Source: Strix aluco (taxonomy: Eukaryota > Chordata > Aves > Strigiformes > Strigidae). From it: a stretch of DNA of 64,000 bases. A model generated the notes under the pieces. It ran no database searches. It was not told the DNA's origin and saw only the letters and a program-made list of their open reading frames with translations. The DNA lies in assembly GCF_031877795.1 (NCBI RefSeq), contig NC_133971.1:96080154-96144153 (forward strand), in the 5' to 3' direction. The first letter of the stretch is position 1. Each line of letters begins with the position of its first letter. Below, one piece after another: positions 11,665 through 25,341 of the stretch. Made by a program: the position numbers and the translations under genes.

Positions 11665-14068
11665 TCAATAAACTGCCAAGAGAAGGATTTTCCCTATAAA
11701 CTCCATCTTGAGACCTGACCTTTTGCCCTGCTGCCCTAAAGGAATATTGCACGGGCTTCAGGAACAAGCTACACGGATGTATCTGAGACACGGAGTGGCT
11801 TCCAGTATGGCACAAAAATACTAGAAAGAGAGACAAAGTGAACTGCAGGCCAAAATGACGCACTCAACCCTAACGAGACCCAGCGATTGGGCTTGTTGGT
11901 CACGTCCACACCCCACCCGCCTTTGGTTTGTCTCTGGCCCACGCACATTTCTCACGTCGCAGAGGTAATCGCACCTCTCCCCACTCCCAGCAGGGGCACC
12001 CCAGGGCACCCAGACACCGAGGGGGACGTCGTTGCTCCCGCTGGGGTGCCAGCAGCCTCCCACACATGGGGCAGCAGGTGCCAGAGGCATACCCAGGAGG
12101 AAACCGCTGCCTTCTGCCAGATTTTCATGTATTCTCGGTGTTTAAGGGGGGAAAAAAGGGAGCTGGTGTCATTGTTAGAGCGCGCGCTGTGTGCCAAGCT
12201 GCCAGGATGCTGCCAAAGATAACGGAGTCTTTAAGATGTCTATTAAAAACTCCTGGTATTATGAGATGCAAAAGAACTAGCCTTGTGCAGAGGTAGAAAG
12301 TAATTATGCAATCCTTATGTAAAACATGCAAGCTTATTTTCCGGGAATGATGCATGGCCTTAAATATGACGTCTCGATTTTCTTCCCATTCTGGAGTACA
12401 CCGGAGATGTCTCACTCTTCCAAGCTCTCCAGGGCTGGAGCTGGCTTTTTCCACCACTGCAAACCAGAGCCAGAAGGACTTGTCAGCAGGAAAAAAAAAA
12501 AAAAAAATTCTTAGATCAAATAAATTTTGAAGGAACCCGCCTGTCTGTGCAGCTCATAGAAAACACGTGCACAGAACGCACACGGGGAAGACGAACTTGA
12601 AAAGGACAAACACTGGCCCACGCCATGTCCACACACCCCCTCGGCCCCGCCATGGGCACCCGCTCACGGCAATCCCAGCGCTCGTTCCTCCTCTCCACCC
12701 TGCGGGAGACACACGGCAGCAGCTGAACCGAGGCGGGAGGGGGGGACACGGGGCATCGCCGCGTTCCCATCCCCAAGCCCAGACAGGCCACCAGCTCCCA
12801 AACGCTCTCTGGCAAGAAACGGGGGAAGGAGCAGGGTGATGTAAGGTACAACTCACCGCGGAACTATGTGCAGAACCTGCCCGGGGAGCTTTCAGAGAAT
12901 GTGTATTCCCAAGCTATCGCTCATTATTTTAGACTATAAATAACATATCACCTGATTGTGAGGAAGGTAGTTTAGCACAAGGCACTAGCTAGAGTCACAC
13001 AGTGAACCAAAATGATGTATGAAACGTGTTTCACTGGGAGTTGTAATACAGATTACTTACAGTTGCAAGCAAGGTCTAGCTCTTCAGAAAAATGGGCTGA
13101 CAAAATACATAGTTTAGATCTCCAAATAGATCTTGCCAGCTCTCAAAAGAGTCCACAAATTAATCCCACAATTATCAATCCCTTCTTTTCTTTGATTTAG
13201 CACCAGCCCCTTCAGGAAAAAAATTTCCCCAGCTTAAAGCACTTCGGAAAATATTCCACATATGTGCTCACACATAATTATTTTTTCCTCTCCCCAGTCC
13301 CTCCTTCACCCGCTGAGTTCTCCTCACCTCTCCAGGTTAAGTACTTTCCTCTGTCAAATATCCCTTTGAAATCCACTTCACCTGAAACGCCAACAGCGTT
13401 CAGCCGAGCCATGAGGGAAGGGCTGGAGGGGGAGCACCGGTGCAGCACCCCCAGGCCTGGCCTGGCCCAGCCCGTGAGATGCTGTGAGTGGCCCTGGTCC
13501 TCTCCCCAGGTCACTAAAGGTCTCCAGAGAGACCCTGCAGCCGCCCAGAGCAAACCCGCCGCGAGCAGGAACAGGAGAGGGGGTCTAGGGTCTCAACCCC
13601 TTCAGCACCCCATCAGCATGTCCTGGCAGGCCACCGTGTAACCAGGGGGAACTCAGCAGCTAGGACAGGTGCTTGAGGAAGGGCAAGTGGAGCAAAGACT
13701 TTAGTTTTCTATTAAGAAAAGTAGTAAAATTCACAGGCGTTGGTTTTAAGAAGTTATCTGCTGCTTTCACATTAGAAGTTAGCCACTCAGCTAAAAATCC
13801 CAAACTGTTCTTCTCCTGCTACATCATCTCCTCCTCTTGCCACCTGCCAGTTGTTTCTTCTTGTTCCTCCTCTAGTTGCCACTAGTCACAATCTGGCAAG
13901 GAGAGAACACAATCCTTATCATTGCTCCATGGTGTGAAGACTGACTAGAACCAAGAATTATTTCCACATGCCTCACTAAGTGAAGCAGTACAGTAACAGC
14001 CATAACTGCGATATCCTCCACAGAACAGTATTTCTGTTCTGAACAGAGCAGGAGGAAAACTGCCCATG
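11665..14068. other. Intergenic, nothing recognised
   Basis: Apart from the poly(A) run, no gene, repeat family or RNA gene is recognised here. Confidence 0.5.
12490..12507 (+). repeat. Poly(A) run
   Basis: About 18 consecutive A. No retroelement body is recognised in front of it. Confidence 0.8.
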
Positions 14069-14369
14069 AAAATGCCATCAACATTTTTCTCCCTTTTTCC
14101 ATCACCATTAAAATGTGATAAACAGATATTCAGGAACGCACACCACCTCAAACTTTGTTTCTTTTCTGTTTAGTTATTTGGAGAGCTCTTCTCACTTGTT
14201 AATAAAAAATAATTATTAAAAACTACTGGCGGTTTCTAAGAATCAGTTTTGTGGGGAAAAAAACCCAACGCATTTTGTCTGCGCTGCGCCTGGGGGGTCA
14301 GGGGCCGCAGCTGTGACCGATGCCCTGGCTGGCACCAGCCGCTCTCTGCTCTGCAGACACGTTGGGTTT
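14069..14369 (+). repeat. 301-bp direct duplication, copy B
   Basis: Second copy of the 10511-10811 segment, same orientation, offset 3,558 bp. Differences are at the TTATTCGG/TTATTTGG site, three in the CTGTTCTCGCTCG stretch, and two at GCCCCAGC/GCCCTGGC. No target-site duplication is evident. Confidence 0.93.
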
Positions 14370-17300
14370 CATTCTTCAGTTGTAAACCATCCTTTTCCAA
14401 AACCACTTTTTTTGTTGTTTTCTCTCACAGACAACTTTCTAGTCTCCAGGTTTCCTTACCGTTGAAGTCACAGGACAGAGACTCTGTGTCTGTCAGCGGG
14501 ACTGTGTCGCTTCCGTTTATTGACCTTCTCTGGCTCAAGAAGCAGCTCAAGGAAATTAGACTTTTATAATCATCAGTTTTGCACCTAAGCGCAAATTGCT
14601 CTTAAGAAATAAAGAGTGTGCAAGGTGGGCCAGGGAGGGAAGGCGGCTTGGACAACCCAGCTGGGTTGATTCTGCATGTGTTTGGCTGTTTAAAGCTCAC
14701 TTGCATGAACCTCACGGGACGATCATCCCGTGCCTACTTTGATACCTACATCACCACGCAGGACTTCGGACTTACGAAGATACAAACCATGAAAAATGAA
14801 AGAGCAAAAGATTAAAAATGTGAGAAAGAATAAATTAGTCTTTCCTGAGAGTTGACTTGAGAAGAACAAAAAGGCATTTTCCAGTGAATGGTGTACTTAT
14901 AACCGCTCTGTTTCACTGCCTGGGACTGCAGAGTGGAGAGGCAGTGCTCTCGGTGAGTAAAATACATGTTACAAAGGTTAGGAAAAGTCACCGAGCAATT
15001 TTTATTGTCTGTTTTTTTGTCAGGATGCTGAAAGTTGAAAATTTCCCCCCGTGTTAATAATACAGTATTAGTTACACATGACTGCTTTACTGGAGTTAAA
15101 CCAACATGAGTCCTGCTCCCTCAGACCGGAATTTCTCCAGCGGCCGGCTATTTAAGAAAACAAAAGCCTTCATAATTGGGAATAGAGGTCAATACTTGGT
15201 ACGACAGGGGCCTTCACACAGACCAAGCCCTATTCTGAACTCTGAGCATTTGCAAAACGTACCACAGGAGTATCTGCTTTGAGGGGACAATTTGGGAAAT
15301 GTCAAAGATAAAACTACAGAATTCCTGCTTGAAAACAAACCGTGTCCCAGCGGACTGATACCCCAATGCACAGCTACTCATCCACAAACCGACACAGCTC
15401 ACATGGGTCCAGACCATGTGCTCTGATGATCTGGGGGTTCGTGAGTGAAAGAAAACCCACTGCTGAGACTTTTTCCTGCTGGCAAAACAGGGCCAGGGTT
15501 TTCCCTCTGACCGACGCCGGAGCTCCGCTTTGCCGACCTGGGATCTGGCAGCATTTACGGACAAGAGGCGGGAGCTCTGACGCTCAGAACTCATCTGTTT
15601 TCATCCCTTTCACCATATACCAGCGTTTGCATCCAGTACAACTTTAAAAACACATTTGCTCATCATTAGCCCTGCTATTCCACGTGGAATCCCATAAATT
15701 ACAGCTGCTGCTAGAAAATTAAGATGTATATAGGGAAATCATTCACAAACCCTGTATCTGTTGCATCTGGAAGTTCTGGAGTGTTGATTAGTTAAATACA
15801 TAATTATGAGATAGCCTTAAAGGCAAAAATTGTAAGCAGTGACTTTTGCTAAGGAGTCTCCTGTTGGTGTTATCATAAAAAATATAAAATGCTGCAAGTC
15901 TAAAGAAGAAATTTATCTTAAAGAAAAAAGTTGAAAGACTTGTGCTGAAGATACGACTTCTTCAGAACGTTTCTTCACAAGTTAGATTATAATTAAATAC
16001 AAATTAATTACTCCCACAAAGCATGTCATTTAGGCGAAAGCCTGCGTTTTTGAGGACTGTTAGCATCTTGTTCTGCAATTACACAGCTTGGAAGCGTACA
16101 GTTTGGGTTCATTTTTGTACTATTGCTTCTAGACTCTCTACCTTCACGCTGATTTCCAAAGAAACCGTTCATTTCCACACGTAACCTGCCGGTAACACGA
16201 ATACCACGCTGGCACAAGCCAGGCCAAGAGGGAGTGACGAGCTGCAACCCCGTCCGAGCCCCGAGGAGTGACCCGGGGAACTGGTCCACGTTCCCAGAGA
16301 ACGGGACCACCGACCAGCTTAACGCTACGGCCATGCTGATGCGCTCCCCTGGACAGAAACATAAAGCAGCAACATCAGTTGGTTTTAAAGTATCTCCTGA
16401 TTTTTTTTCATTTTTGTAATAAAAAACATACTAGCAAGGCAGATTTTTTTATTTTCCGCAAGAGCGGGGTTTGGTAACCACGTAACAGCCGTCCACCTCG
16501 TGCCTGCCTTCACAGCGCCGAGCCAGGACTCCTTCAACATGGGGAGGAAGGGCAGGCGACACGACAGCGCAACAATGAAGTGCAGGCAGGAAAGCAAAAT
16601 TTTTGCCTTTAGAGGAATTCCTCCATGGCAAAATTTGGCTTTGGACTGAATCAGCAAAATCCAAATAGTAAAAATAGTTATGTCAGGGAAACTCCCAAAT
16701 GGAAACGAAGCATTTTGATCATTACACATCATTTTAGACAGTACAAAATGCTATCCCAAAATCAATCGGAAAGGTAATTTCCCATTTTGTTTCAGATTCC
16801 TTTCAAAATTTTTTCACTGAAAATTTTATGAAGTGTGCCATGTCCCCGTAAACCATTTCAGTTTCAACAAAAGTATATTTGCCAATGAAAAATTGTTCAA
16901 ACGTTCTTTTCTGCCAGCTTTAAGTGCTCTGACTTGTTGAAAAAAGCTCTGGGAATTTCTAGGGGATAATTGTTTTAACCATCCAGCCTCACAGCTCATT
17001 ATCATGAGTTCTTTATCTAGAGGAAAATCTCTGCTAACATGAGGAGTCACTGGGAACTCTCAGGTGCTTTGTGCCTTTGAAGAAACAAGCTGTTTGACTG
17101 AATTTTTGAATATAGCTTTTTTTTTCCCCCCTCTCTGCCTCCTGTACTGGAAGCAGAATTATATTAAATGACATCGTATGATAATTTATTATTTATGCAC
17201 GATATTGGAAGTGCTGATTGAACACATTTGAAATCACGCCTTTATTTCCTTCCACGGTAATCAAGGACTACTGCACCCTGACACATTTATAGCCTTGCAC

Positions 17301-20300
17301 CGAGGGGCCGCTTACGTGCCAGATCACTGTCTGGTGGCTCAGTCCACGGGCCCTGAGACTGACGGGGCAAAAGCAACACACACGGATCGTCCAAAGCGCG
17401 GCTGGATCTCGCCATCACCAAAACCTGGTCGCCAGCCCCCCGCGGCTGCTCCGGCACCAGCCCTCAGCGCTCTCAGCCCCTGCCTTCCCCCTCCTCGCCA
17501 GCCCCTGCTTGCTCCAGCCTCCCAGAAACACGCCCCCGCTCTCAGTGTGCACCCCCCGACAACATCACTCCGCTTGCTCCAGAGGAGCGTTCCGCCGTTG
17601 CATCAAAAGCCGGGAAAAGTGGCCATAAGCAGGAGGCTCTTACCAAAAAACCCCTAAAATCACTGCTGAAAGCTTATTCGTCTAAATGACAGGTTCACAA
17701 AATAGAAGTTGCTTCCTGTCTGTAATTTTTTTCTTTCAGGAATAGCTGATGCTTTCACTTTTTTCAAACCAACAGCTTTTTAAGACGCATTTAGTTATAA
17801 GCATTCTTTTTCCCTAAAAGTCAGAATTCAAATGAAGTGCTGCAGGGTTAATAAAGAAACATTTTGATAGCTTTCAACTTGTTCTCCTTCAACAGTCATA
17901 GGAAATTCGGGCAGTTTTTGCCCCGATTTGGGCTAACAGCATCATTGGAACCTAGAAAACTGCGGTGGGACGGGGAGCGTGTTCCCTGCCCAGGTTTTAA
18001 AGAAATTCATGGCTGTAGCTGCCACCAGAGCTGCACTGAAGGCGCTCACTGCAGCACCAAGAGAGACAAGACAAGAAACTCCGACCTGGTGCTGAAAAGA
18101 AAGGGGCTGCTCGGACACAGCCATTGGGTCACCATGTTGACATAGGGGGTGGCATTCCCCCTCCCCGGCGCTGCCACTGCCACCTCTCCCGGGGGCGAAA
18201 GGGGGGCTGAGCCCCCCCAGCCGCTCGTGGCCCGGCCGGGCGAAAGGGTGCGACGCTGCCACGGGCAAAGAGAGTCTCCTGCAGAGCCTGCCATGCAAGT
18301 GGCTGTGAAGAATCCAGTGAAGTGCTAGATTAGGGCCTTTAAAATAATTGTGATAAATGACAGCATCTGCACGCACTAATTTCCCTCAAGATGTGTTAGA
18401 TTAATTTTATGAAATTAACGTCCAGAATAGCAAGCATTAGCCATTTGTGTGACCAAGGCTTTGAAGCCGTTTGAGCTCTCACGGTTTCGCACGGGCTTTC
18501 ACGCATTTTGAACCCAGGGACCAGCTCAGGCTTTGGGGGGACACACGGAGGGAGCCCAGAGGCGGCCTCCTGACCGGGAAATTTGCGTTCCGTGGGTAAA
18601 GCGAGCGCTTGGGCAGCTCAGCATCTCTCGGAGTTGAACTGAGCATCCACCCAGGACACACAGAGTTCAGGGCTCGGCACTAATATTTTACAGTATTATT
18701 CCTGTGTGTTAGCATGCTCCAGGCTGCCTGCCATGCTGCTCACACCGAAGGGTGAAGGATCCGTTAATCACCTTTGGTGAGTCCTGCAAGCGATTCACAG
18801 CTGGGGACAGGCAGTTCCCGCAGCTAAACGGGACCTGACCTGGGCTTTTCAGCATGGTGCACGTCACTTCTTCCCACGTACGACACAGCTGAAGGGGATG
18901 GGGTGCTATCAGTTCATTTTCCTTTTGACAGACTGCAGGGAACAGAAGGTGATTTTTACTGTCCAGAGACATGTGAAGTGCTGCAATCCCCCTGCTCCTC
19001 CTCCTTCTCAAGATCTGGGACTAAATCTCCAGTGCCACCGAGTTGACATGGGTGTTTGAATACACACCATCTTCTCATCTGGTTCAACGAGCTTCATCCC
19101 AAGGAACGAGATGTCTGTGAGATACGAGCATCTGGAGGAAGAAAGCTGAGCTGAAACTCAGCCCAGAGGAAATGGAAGTTGGAAGAAATATGGTAACACT
19201 TAGCAGAGCAAGCCAAGACCACGACTCTCTCCTCTGCTGAGGGAATCCACACTCCGGCTGCCAAGACCTGGTTACCGCAGGCAGCCTGCGCTGCTGCTTG
19301 GGCTGGACTGTCAAGGAACAAAGAGATGAGGCGTGTACGGGCCCCCTCCCTCCCAGACTGCCCGCCCCGGCAGCTCAGGCAATGCCTACGGGATGGGCTC
19401 CAGCCAGTCCTTCTGCCTGAACCTCAAACCCACCGCACTGCGGCCCAGCGGCAAGCCCAGGGCAGAGCAGGTTTTGGACCCACCACAGAGGTGGCCAAGG
19501 GCTCCTCTGCTCTCCTGCTTCTGGAGCCCACCAGATCCTTCCAGATCCCTCCGAGCAAGGAGGCGAGACCCCGGGACTCAGACAAGGAGGGGCTGCAGAG
19601 CAGCCACAGTCAGGGCTTCCCATCAGGCCCATGGGGAAACAGAGAGCCTGGAGCAAGAGATAATAAAAAAGGGGGTTCTACGAAGAATGCAAAAGCGACA
19701 CCGTTATTCTTCGAACTACATCAGCACTCCGGTTAAAACCAGAGTTAGCAGGAGCTCGCCTGCACACCCCAAACTGCTGCTGGCTCTGCAGGGAGGCAAG
19801 TAGCACGTTGTAGTTTCCTTACCACCATTTCCACATAACGCTTCTAGAACTACAGCTTAGAAAACTTAGAGGAAAGGGACAGAGTGAAGAGACCCATTCA
19901 CACGCTAAGATAAAAGACATACAAGGGCCTTAGCTGCGTACTGCAGAGGTACCCGCGCCGGGAAAGGCATTCGTGTGCCACCTGTTTGGCGTGGAAGCCA
20001 AGGCGACCCCCGGTATCATCGATGGCTTTCCAGCCGGACACTCTTCTGAGGAACAAAACACACAAGGCACCAGGATCACTTCATCTGCACTCAAATTCAC
20101 ACCTCCAGCACAGACCCAACAGGACACGCCTCAGCTTCAAAACCTTTCTTTTTCCTGCCCACTCGGTGTGTTTTGGCATGAACCTCAAGACGAAGCAAAC
20201 TTCTTGCTCTGGCAGAACTCACAACAGACACAGCCCTGAGCCACAGGGTTCAAAAAACAAGGCTTAACTGCAATTATCCACGTCCGATAACAATTATCAA

Positions 20301-20379
20301 CTCACGTTATGTACCAAATGCATTTGGGTTTCTTTGCAATTTTAACATTTTCCTGTCATTTGACCAGAGGGATTTTTAT

Positions 20380-20442
20380 TTACACGCACACAAGCACATC
20401 TCTGTAGATGTGTGTATATATATGCACGCACACACACACAAC
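20380..20442 (+). repeat. CA/TG-rich microsatellite region
   Basis: Imperfect ACAC and TGTGTATATATA stretches, with a short perfect CA run at about 20429-20440. Confidence 0.7.
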
Positions 20443-20700
20443 CTGCACACCTACATGAGGTTGCACCGCGGCTGCTGCCAGCTCTCGCTTCGGTTCCCGG
20501 TTGTGATCTGAGGTCCTGCCCTCACCACTAATGTCCCTCTGCAGTCCCCAACAGCTGCAGGATGTCACCTCAGCAGAACTCTCTGCACACGGAAGCATTT
20601 CTCCATAAGTGCTGGCTTTTATCTCTGCTCTTTGCAAACTCACGCATCTGGACCGAGTTAATTTTCACTTTGCTAATTTTGAGGGAAAGAAGAACTAGAA

Positions 20701-20783
20701 GAACTTGGGCTTGGGAAAAGCAGCAGTAGAGATAAGGATTGAGAAGCTTGGGCTTGGAAAGTGGCAGTAGAGATAAAGACTTG
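20701..20783 (+). repeat. Imperfect tandem duplication of about 42 bp
   Basis: Two adjacent copies sharing CTTGGGCTTGG and GCAGTAGAGATAA with the same spacing to within a few bases. Confidence 0.65.
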
Positions 20784-23700
20784 TGGTGTTTGGGGATTTT
20801 TTGGCTGGATTTAGCCAAGAACACCCCAGTTTTGGTTGGAACCTGGCTCAGAGGTGGCCCGATGGGTCACTGGGGTGCACTGGACGAACAGTTGGCTGTT
20901 AGCAGGAAGAGCGTGCCGCAGCGAGCCGTGGGGACGGGCCCCCCCGAGGGCCAGGCGCCCGAACGAGCAGGTCATTTCACGAGAGAGACAGGTAACTGCA
21001 GCATAAAGCCCCGGCACAGCATCTGCCAAGGTCCCAGCAGCGCTGGGACCCATGGGAAGGGCGGTTTGCTTCTCTTCTGCTGGCTTGGGCACGAGAGGAG
21101 CTGCAAGGGAGAGAAACCCCAGAACAGGACTGCACGGGCAGCACGTGGGGGATAGGTGCAGGGTGCTTGTGGGGAGCGGGGAGGAGGGGAAGCTGCAGCC
21201 TAGGGAATTAATCTCCAGCTTTTGGGACACTTAGGAGTTTTCTAATGTGATACATACTTTCCTGAAGCACCTATGTCTGTGGTTAAAAGCAGATGAGGAC
21301 AGCAGCAGCAGAGATGGAATTCAGAGCGCCCCAAACAGAGACAGAAGGATGAAGGTTTTGCCAGAGCAGCAGCCCGAGAGCATGGGAACAGCCTCTCTGT
21401 CTGGTTTTTTAACCTCACCTCCGCAGGCCACGGCAGCAGAGGCCATGAGCGACGCTGCAGGAGGCACACGAGTGCAGCCTCCACCACCGGCAGCTGCACA
21501 AGGATCTGGTGGCCCTTGACAGCCCCAGCTCCCCACACCAAGTCACTGTCAACATCTGCTCACGGCCCAAAGAGAAAACATTTAGAAATAGAAGCTTGTT
21601 CTACCTTAAGAGACAGGGCCAAATACAACAGAGCACGTGGTTTTGGAATGTTATCTATTATTTATCAACTTACTGCTTTCTAGGGAGTACCTCCAACTCA
21701 ATTTTTGAATGCTGGGAGCAGCAACACCACAACCGAGAGTTTTCCCGCTTGGCCAAGGCAAGGAACAACTTTCCCTCCGCCGACGCAGCGCCAAGGCCAG
21801 CAGCATCCCTCGGACAGCCACGGACACAGCGGCACTCAGCGCAGCAAGGAACCTGGGAAGACCTTCCCCGCCCCGCCACCGGCACTGAGGCCGAGGGCAA
21901 GCACGGTACCTGCCGTGGGAGCAGAGCCCGCGGGGCGGCGAGCGGGAGGCAGCGGCCACGCAGGCAGTCGCCCTTCGGAGGAGCGCGCCAGGATTAAGCC
22001 ATCAGCCTTGCGGGGGATTGTTCCAAGCCCAGACGCAGCCTGCGAAACAAAAGGCGACAGGCAGCAGGCTGGAGGGGATCAGCGGAGAGAGCTGCAATTC
22101 GGGGCTGCGCGTGCAGATATGGGAAGAAAAAGGAAAGTTATTTCCCCCACACACCTCTCGCCAAGGTCCTGCCAGCAGCAGGCAGGGTTTGGGTAATCCA
22201 TCTAAATGAAGATTCACTCTGGCAGTTACAGATCTGAATTAGGAAAAACAATTAGACAACCTGTCAGGGTGCCTAATAGAGACACATAGTTCAGATACCT
22301 CTGAAATTCAGCTGAATTAATTTAAAACAACACAGACATGCAAAATCATACCAGTTACCCTTTTAACAGGGTACATATAAATTCCCCTCCTTTTCATGTC
22401 CTCACAGAGAGGAAATTTCCGGGGTCAAACGTAGCTGCTACAGCACAGCTGAAAGGAAATACTGCGGTAACAGAGCCAGGGCTGTTCACCATCCCTTCAC
22501 TGACAGCGATTCTGGCTCTCAGGGTGCTGTAGTTTTGAGGAGATTTACCACAGTTTTTCCGTAGATTTACCTGCATCTCCCACTGTTTGCACAGAACACA
22601 GGCCCTGACGAAGCATCTCTGCCTTCTCCCTCCCCTAAACTGGGTCCTTTTTGTGTCAGAACAGCAGTGTCAGCCCCTTCTGTACACTGAGAACCCCGGC
22701 AATATTCAAAACAAAAAATAACATTGTACAGGCGTGGAAGGACGCTGGCGACGGCGTCGGCTCGGCGCCCGCCTGTGCCATCCACTCCGCTCCCATCAGC
22801 AGCTGGAACTCAGCACACATTTACAAGCAGTTTGATTTTGTCTCTGCATTGTTTTCAATTAGAGGCTTTTTTTGCATGTGACGCACCGAGGGAAAAACAA
22901 CACTTAGAGTTAGAACTAAGGTACTCCCGGAGACAAATATGATTAATGGGATAATCTTGCCGATTACAATAGTTAGAGGCAGTTCCTGCCATTCCCTGCT
23001 CTCCAAGGACTGGTTCTGCTCCCATCCAGTACAGACAGCTGCAGATTCCTCAGCACCATTAGTATCCAACATAGGACTACGCTCGACATTTTAAAACTCC
23101 TGTAATGTGCATCTTCTATAATTGTGTATTGTCTAGACTGAGTTTTACAAATTTAAGCTTAAACAGCGTAATTTCTTGGTTGAGGGAGTTTTTGTGGAGC
23201 CAGTAGCGTACATGCTCGCCTTCGCATAAACATATGCACACCCCCCTGCCCCAGTCCTCGCATCCACTGCGAATAATATCCTTAAGTTCATCACATCCTA
23301 ATTAAACAATGATCAACTCTTATTAAATAACGCGGTTGTCACCAGGAAGAGGTGCACCTGACGGGTAACAGCGGCGACGGCGCCTGACTCCCACCTGCGC
23401 TTCCAGAGCGCTGCAAACGCGCGGCAGGAGGCACCTGCTGAACTTCGGGGCCAGTTCCTTAAGCTGTGCAAGTGGACACCACGGGAAAGAGTCACTGCGG
23501 GAGCTTCTGTTCAACCAAAACGCAGGTTTCTACTAAATTAAATATGGCGAAAACCCTCTGCTACTGAATTTGGGTTATTTTTCTCTGGCCCTTTACATTC
23601 TGCAGCACTCTAAAAGCGAATGACAAAAGATAGAATACGTTTTATCAGGGAAAAATCATTTTGGCCAATAGCTGGCAGCCCACCAATTTCAGATTCTGGC

Positions 23701-24539
23701 ATAAAAATACAAGATTAATATTTCCAGTAAGGCGATCAGCAAGGAAAATCTCTCCATAAACACTGGCACACCAATTATCGGCACTGGGCTTCGCTCAGCA
23801 AAGGAGTGGAGCAGAGCACTTGTTCCAGAGGTTTGTTTCTGGTCAGCTCATAACAACTCCGGCAGCATCGCCCACACTTAGTCGCTTTATGGGGTGGGTT
23901 TGGGGCTTTTTGTTTTAATTTGTTCACATCCAGCCGCTGGAGCTGGTGGGAAAAGGAAACAACGAACTAGTGCAAAACTCAATGCAGGAGGCAAATCGCA
24001 CAGCAGATTTCACGCTTGCCGAGTTTCAGAACATACAAGATTCCGATTATGTATTTTAAGGCAGCATAATGAGTCGAACTTAATCACCTAAACCTTTGCA
24101 ACACTCCGCTGCTCCAACCGAATGCAACAGGAACATGATTTACGCCCAAGCCGGGCGGGGTGCTTCACGTCCAGCCCCTGCTTGACACGAGGCGCCACAC
24201 AGGACGTATTTTTCCATCTGGGAACTAATTTGGGGTATTCTGAACTTTTCTTTTATTTGGCCAGCTTGCATAAACTACTTATTACTATTTGCTGTAAAGC
24301 ACATGAAGCAGTTTATAGGCAAACTGACTCTTCATGTGGGGCGAGACACGTCCCGTGGAAGCCCCCATCTCCCCCAGCACACCTCCAGCTCCCGCCTCGC
24401 ATCCCAAAGGGGGGTACCTGGAATGAGGAGGCAATAGCTTTGGGGTTCCCCCCCCGCGTAGCCAAGCTGTTCCCTCTGCCAAAGCGGGGTTTGCTGGCTC
24501 AAACTCCCCTTGAAGCCTGCCCGGGGGCAGCCCCGCACT

Positions 24540-24960
24540 CACTTCGTTTTGAACCGACGCAGGTTTTTCCCGCCTCTTCTATTGTTTGATGGCACCGCGG
24601 GGACGGCAGCGAGAGCCCCCGGGCCGCCCCGGAGCGGCGGGGACAGGCCGCGGCCTCTCCTTTCTCTCCCCCCTTCCCCGACCCCAGCCCCTCCGCCGTC
24701 ACCGCGCCCCTGCCCGCCGCTCGCCCCCTGGGGACAGCGACAGGGCGCAGGGTCCCGCGGGCCGCCATGGCCGCGCGCGCGCCGCCCGCCCTCAGGAGCC
24801 GCGCGCCAGTTCCCGCCCGCGCGCGCGCCCCCGCCGGGAGGCTCCGCCGGGCCGGCAGCGCCCCCTGCTGGAGGGGACGGGCCCGGGCCCGTAATGGCGG
24901 CAACGGGGTGAGGGGAACGGACCGGACCCCCCGGGGGGAGAGCAAAGCCTCGGCTGGCCG
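24540..24960. promoter_or_regulatory. Orphan CpG island with CTCF-type motif
   Basis: A dense CpG block in otherwise AT-rich sequence, 4.5 kb beyond the TXNL1 3' end. It has palindromic GCCGCCATGGCCGCG near 24760-24775, giving a good-context ATG on both strands, alternating CG runs, and a CTCF-type site. Possible donors are GTGAGG at 24908 (plus strand) and GTGAGT near 24543 (minus strand). Open frames exist both ways (118 codons plus, 24767-25123; about 90 codons minus from the same palindrome), but neither encodes a family I recognise. It may drive an unannotated transcript or act as an insulator. Confidence 0.65.
24857..24871 (-). promoter_or_regulatory. CTCF-type binding motif
   Basis: Minus strand reads CCAGCAGGGGGCGCT, an essentially perfect CTCF core motif, inside the orphan CpG island. 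Confidence 0.65.
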
Positions 24961-25063
24961 GGTAAACCCCCGTGAGGGTAACATGGAGGGGAAGAGGCTC
25001 CGGGGAGACCGGAGAGCGGCCTCCCAGTGCGGAAAGGGGTACAGGAAAGAGAGTCGTTACCGG

Positions 25064-25341
25064 GGGGTTAGGGATGGGACGAGGGGCGACGGGTTTAAAC
25101 TGAGAGAGGGGAGATTTAGATGAGATGTAAGGAAGAAATTCTTCCCTGTGAGGGTGCTGAGGCTCTGGCACAGGTTGCCCAGAGAAGCTGTGTCCGCCCC
25201 CTCCCTGGAAGGGTTCAAGGCCAGGTTGGACGGGAATTTGGGCAACCTGGGCTAGTGGAAGGTGTCCCTGCCCAGGGCAGGGGGGTGGCACTGGGTGATC
25301 TTGAAGGTCCCTTCCAACCCAAACCAGTCTGGGGTTCTGTG
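25064..25341 (+). mobile_element. CR1 LINE 3' end
   Basis: Contains GGTTTAAACTGAGAGAGG, GGAAGAAATTCTTCCCTGTG, CAGGTTGCCCAGAGAAGC and the terminal GAAGGTCCCTTCCAACCCAA, all CR1 3' landmarks. It is inserted at the edge of the orphan CpG island. Confidence 0.88.

Larger units (their letters stand above)
14370..24539. other. Intergenic, no gene seen
   Basis: Mixed composition. AT-rich, repeat-free stretches at 15650-16020 and 17100-17280 are candidate non-coding elements. GC-richer stretches (17400-17560, 19330-19650, 21750-22000) carry only low-information frames. Two small repeats near 20.4 and 20.7 kb are listed separately. Confidence 0.45.

Noticed and set aside
14713-14732. Short perfect inverted repeat (CACGGGA...TCCCGTG)
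   Set aside because: Seven-base arms are expected by chance in 64 kb; nothing around it suggests a function.
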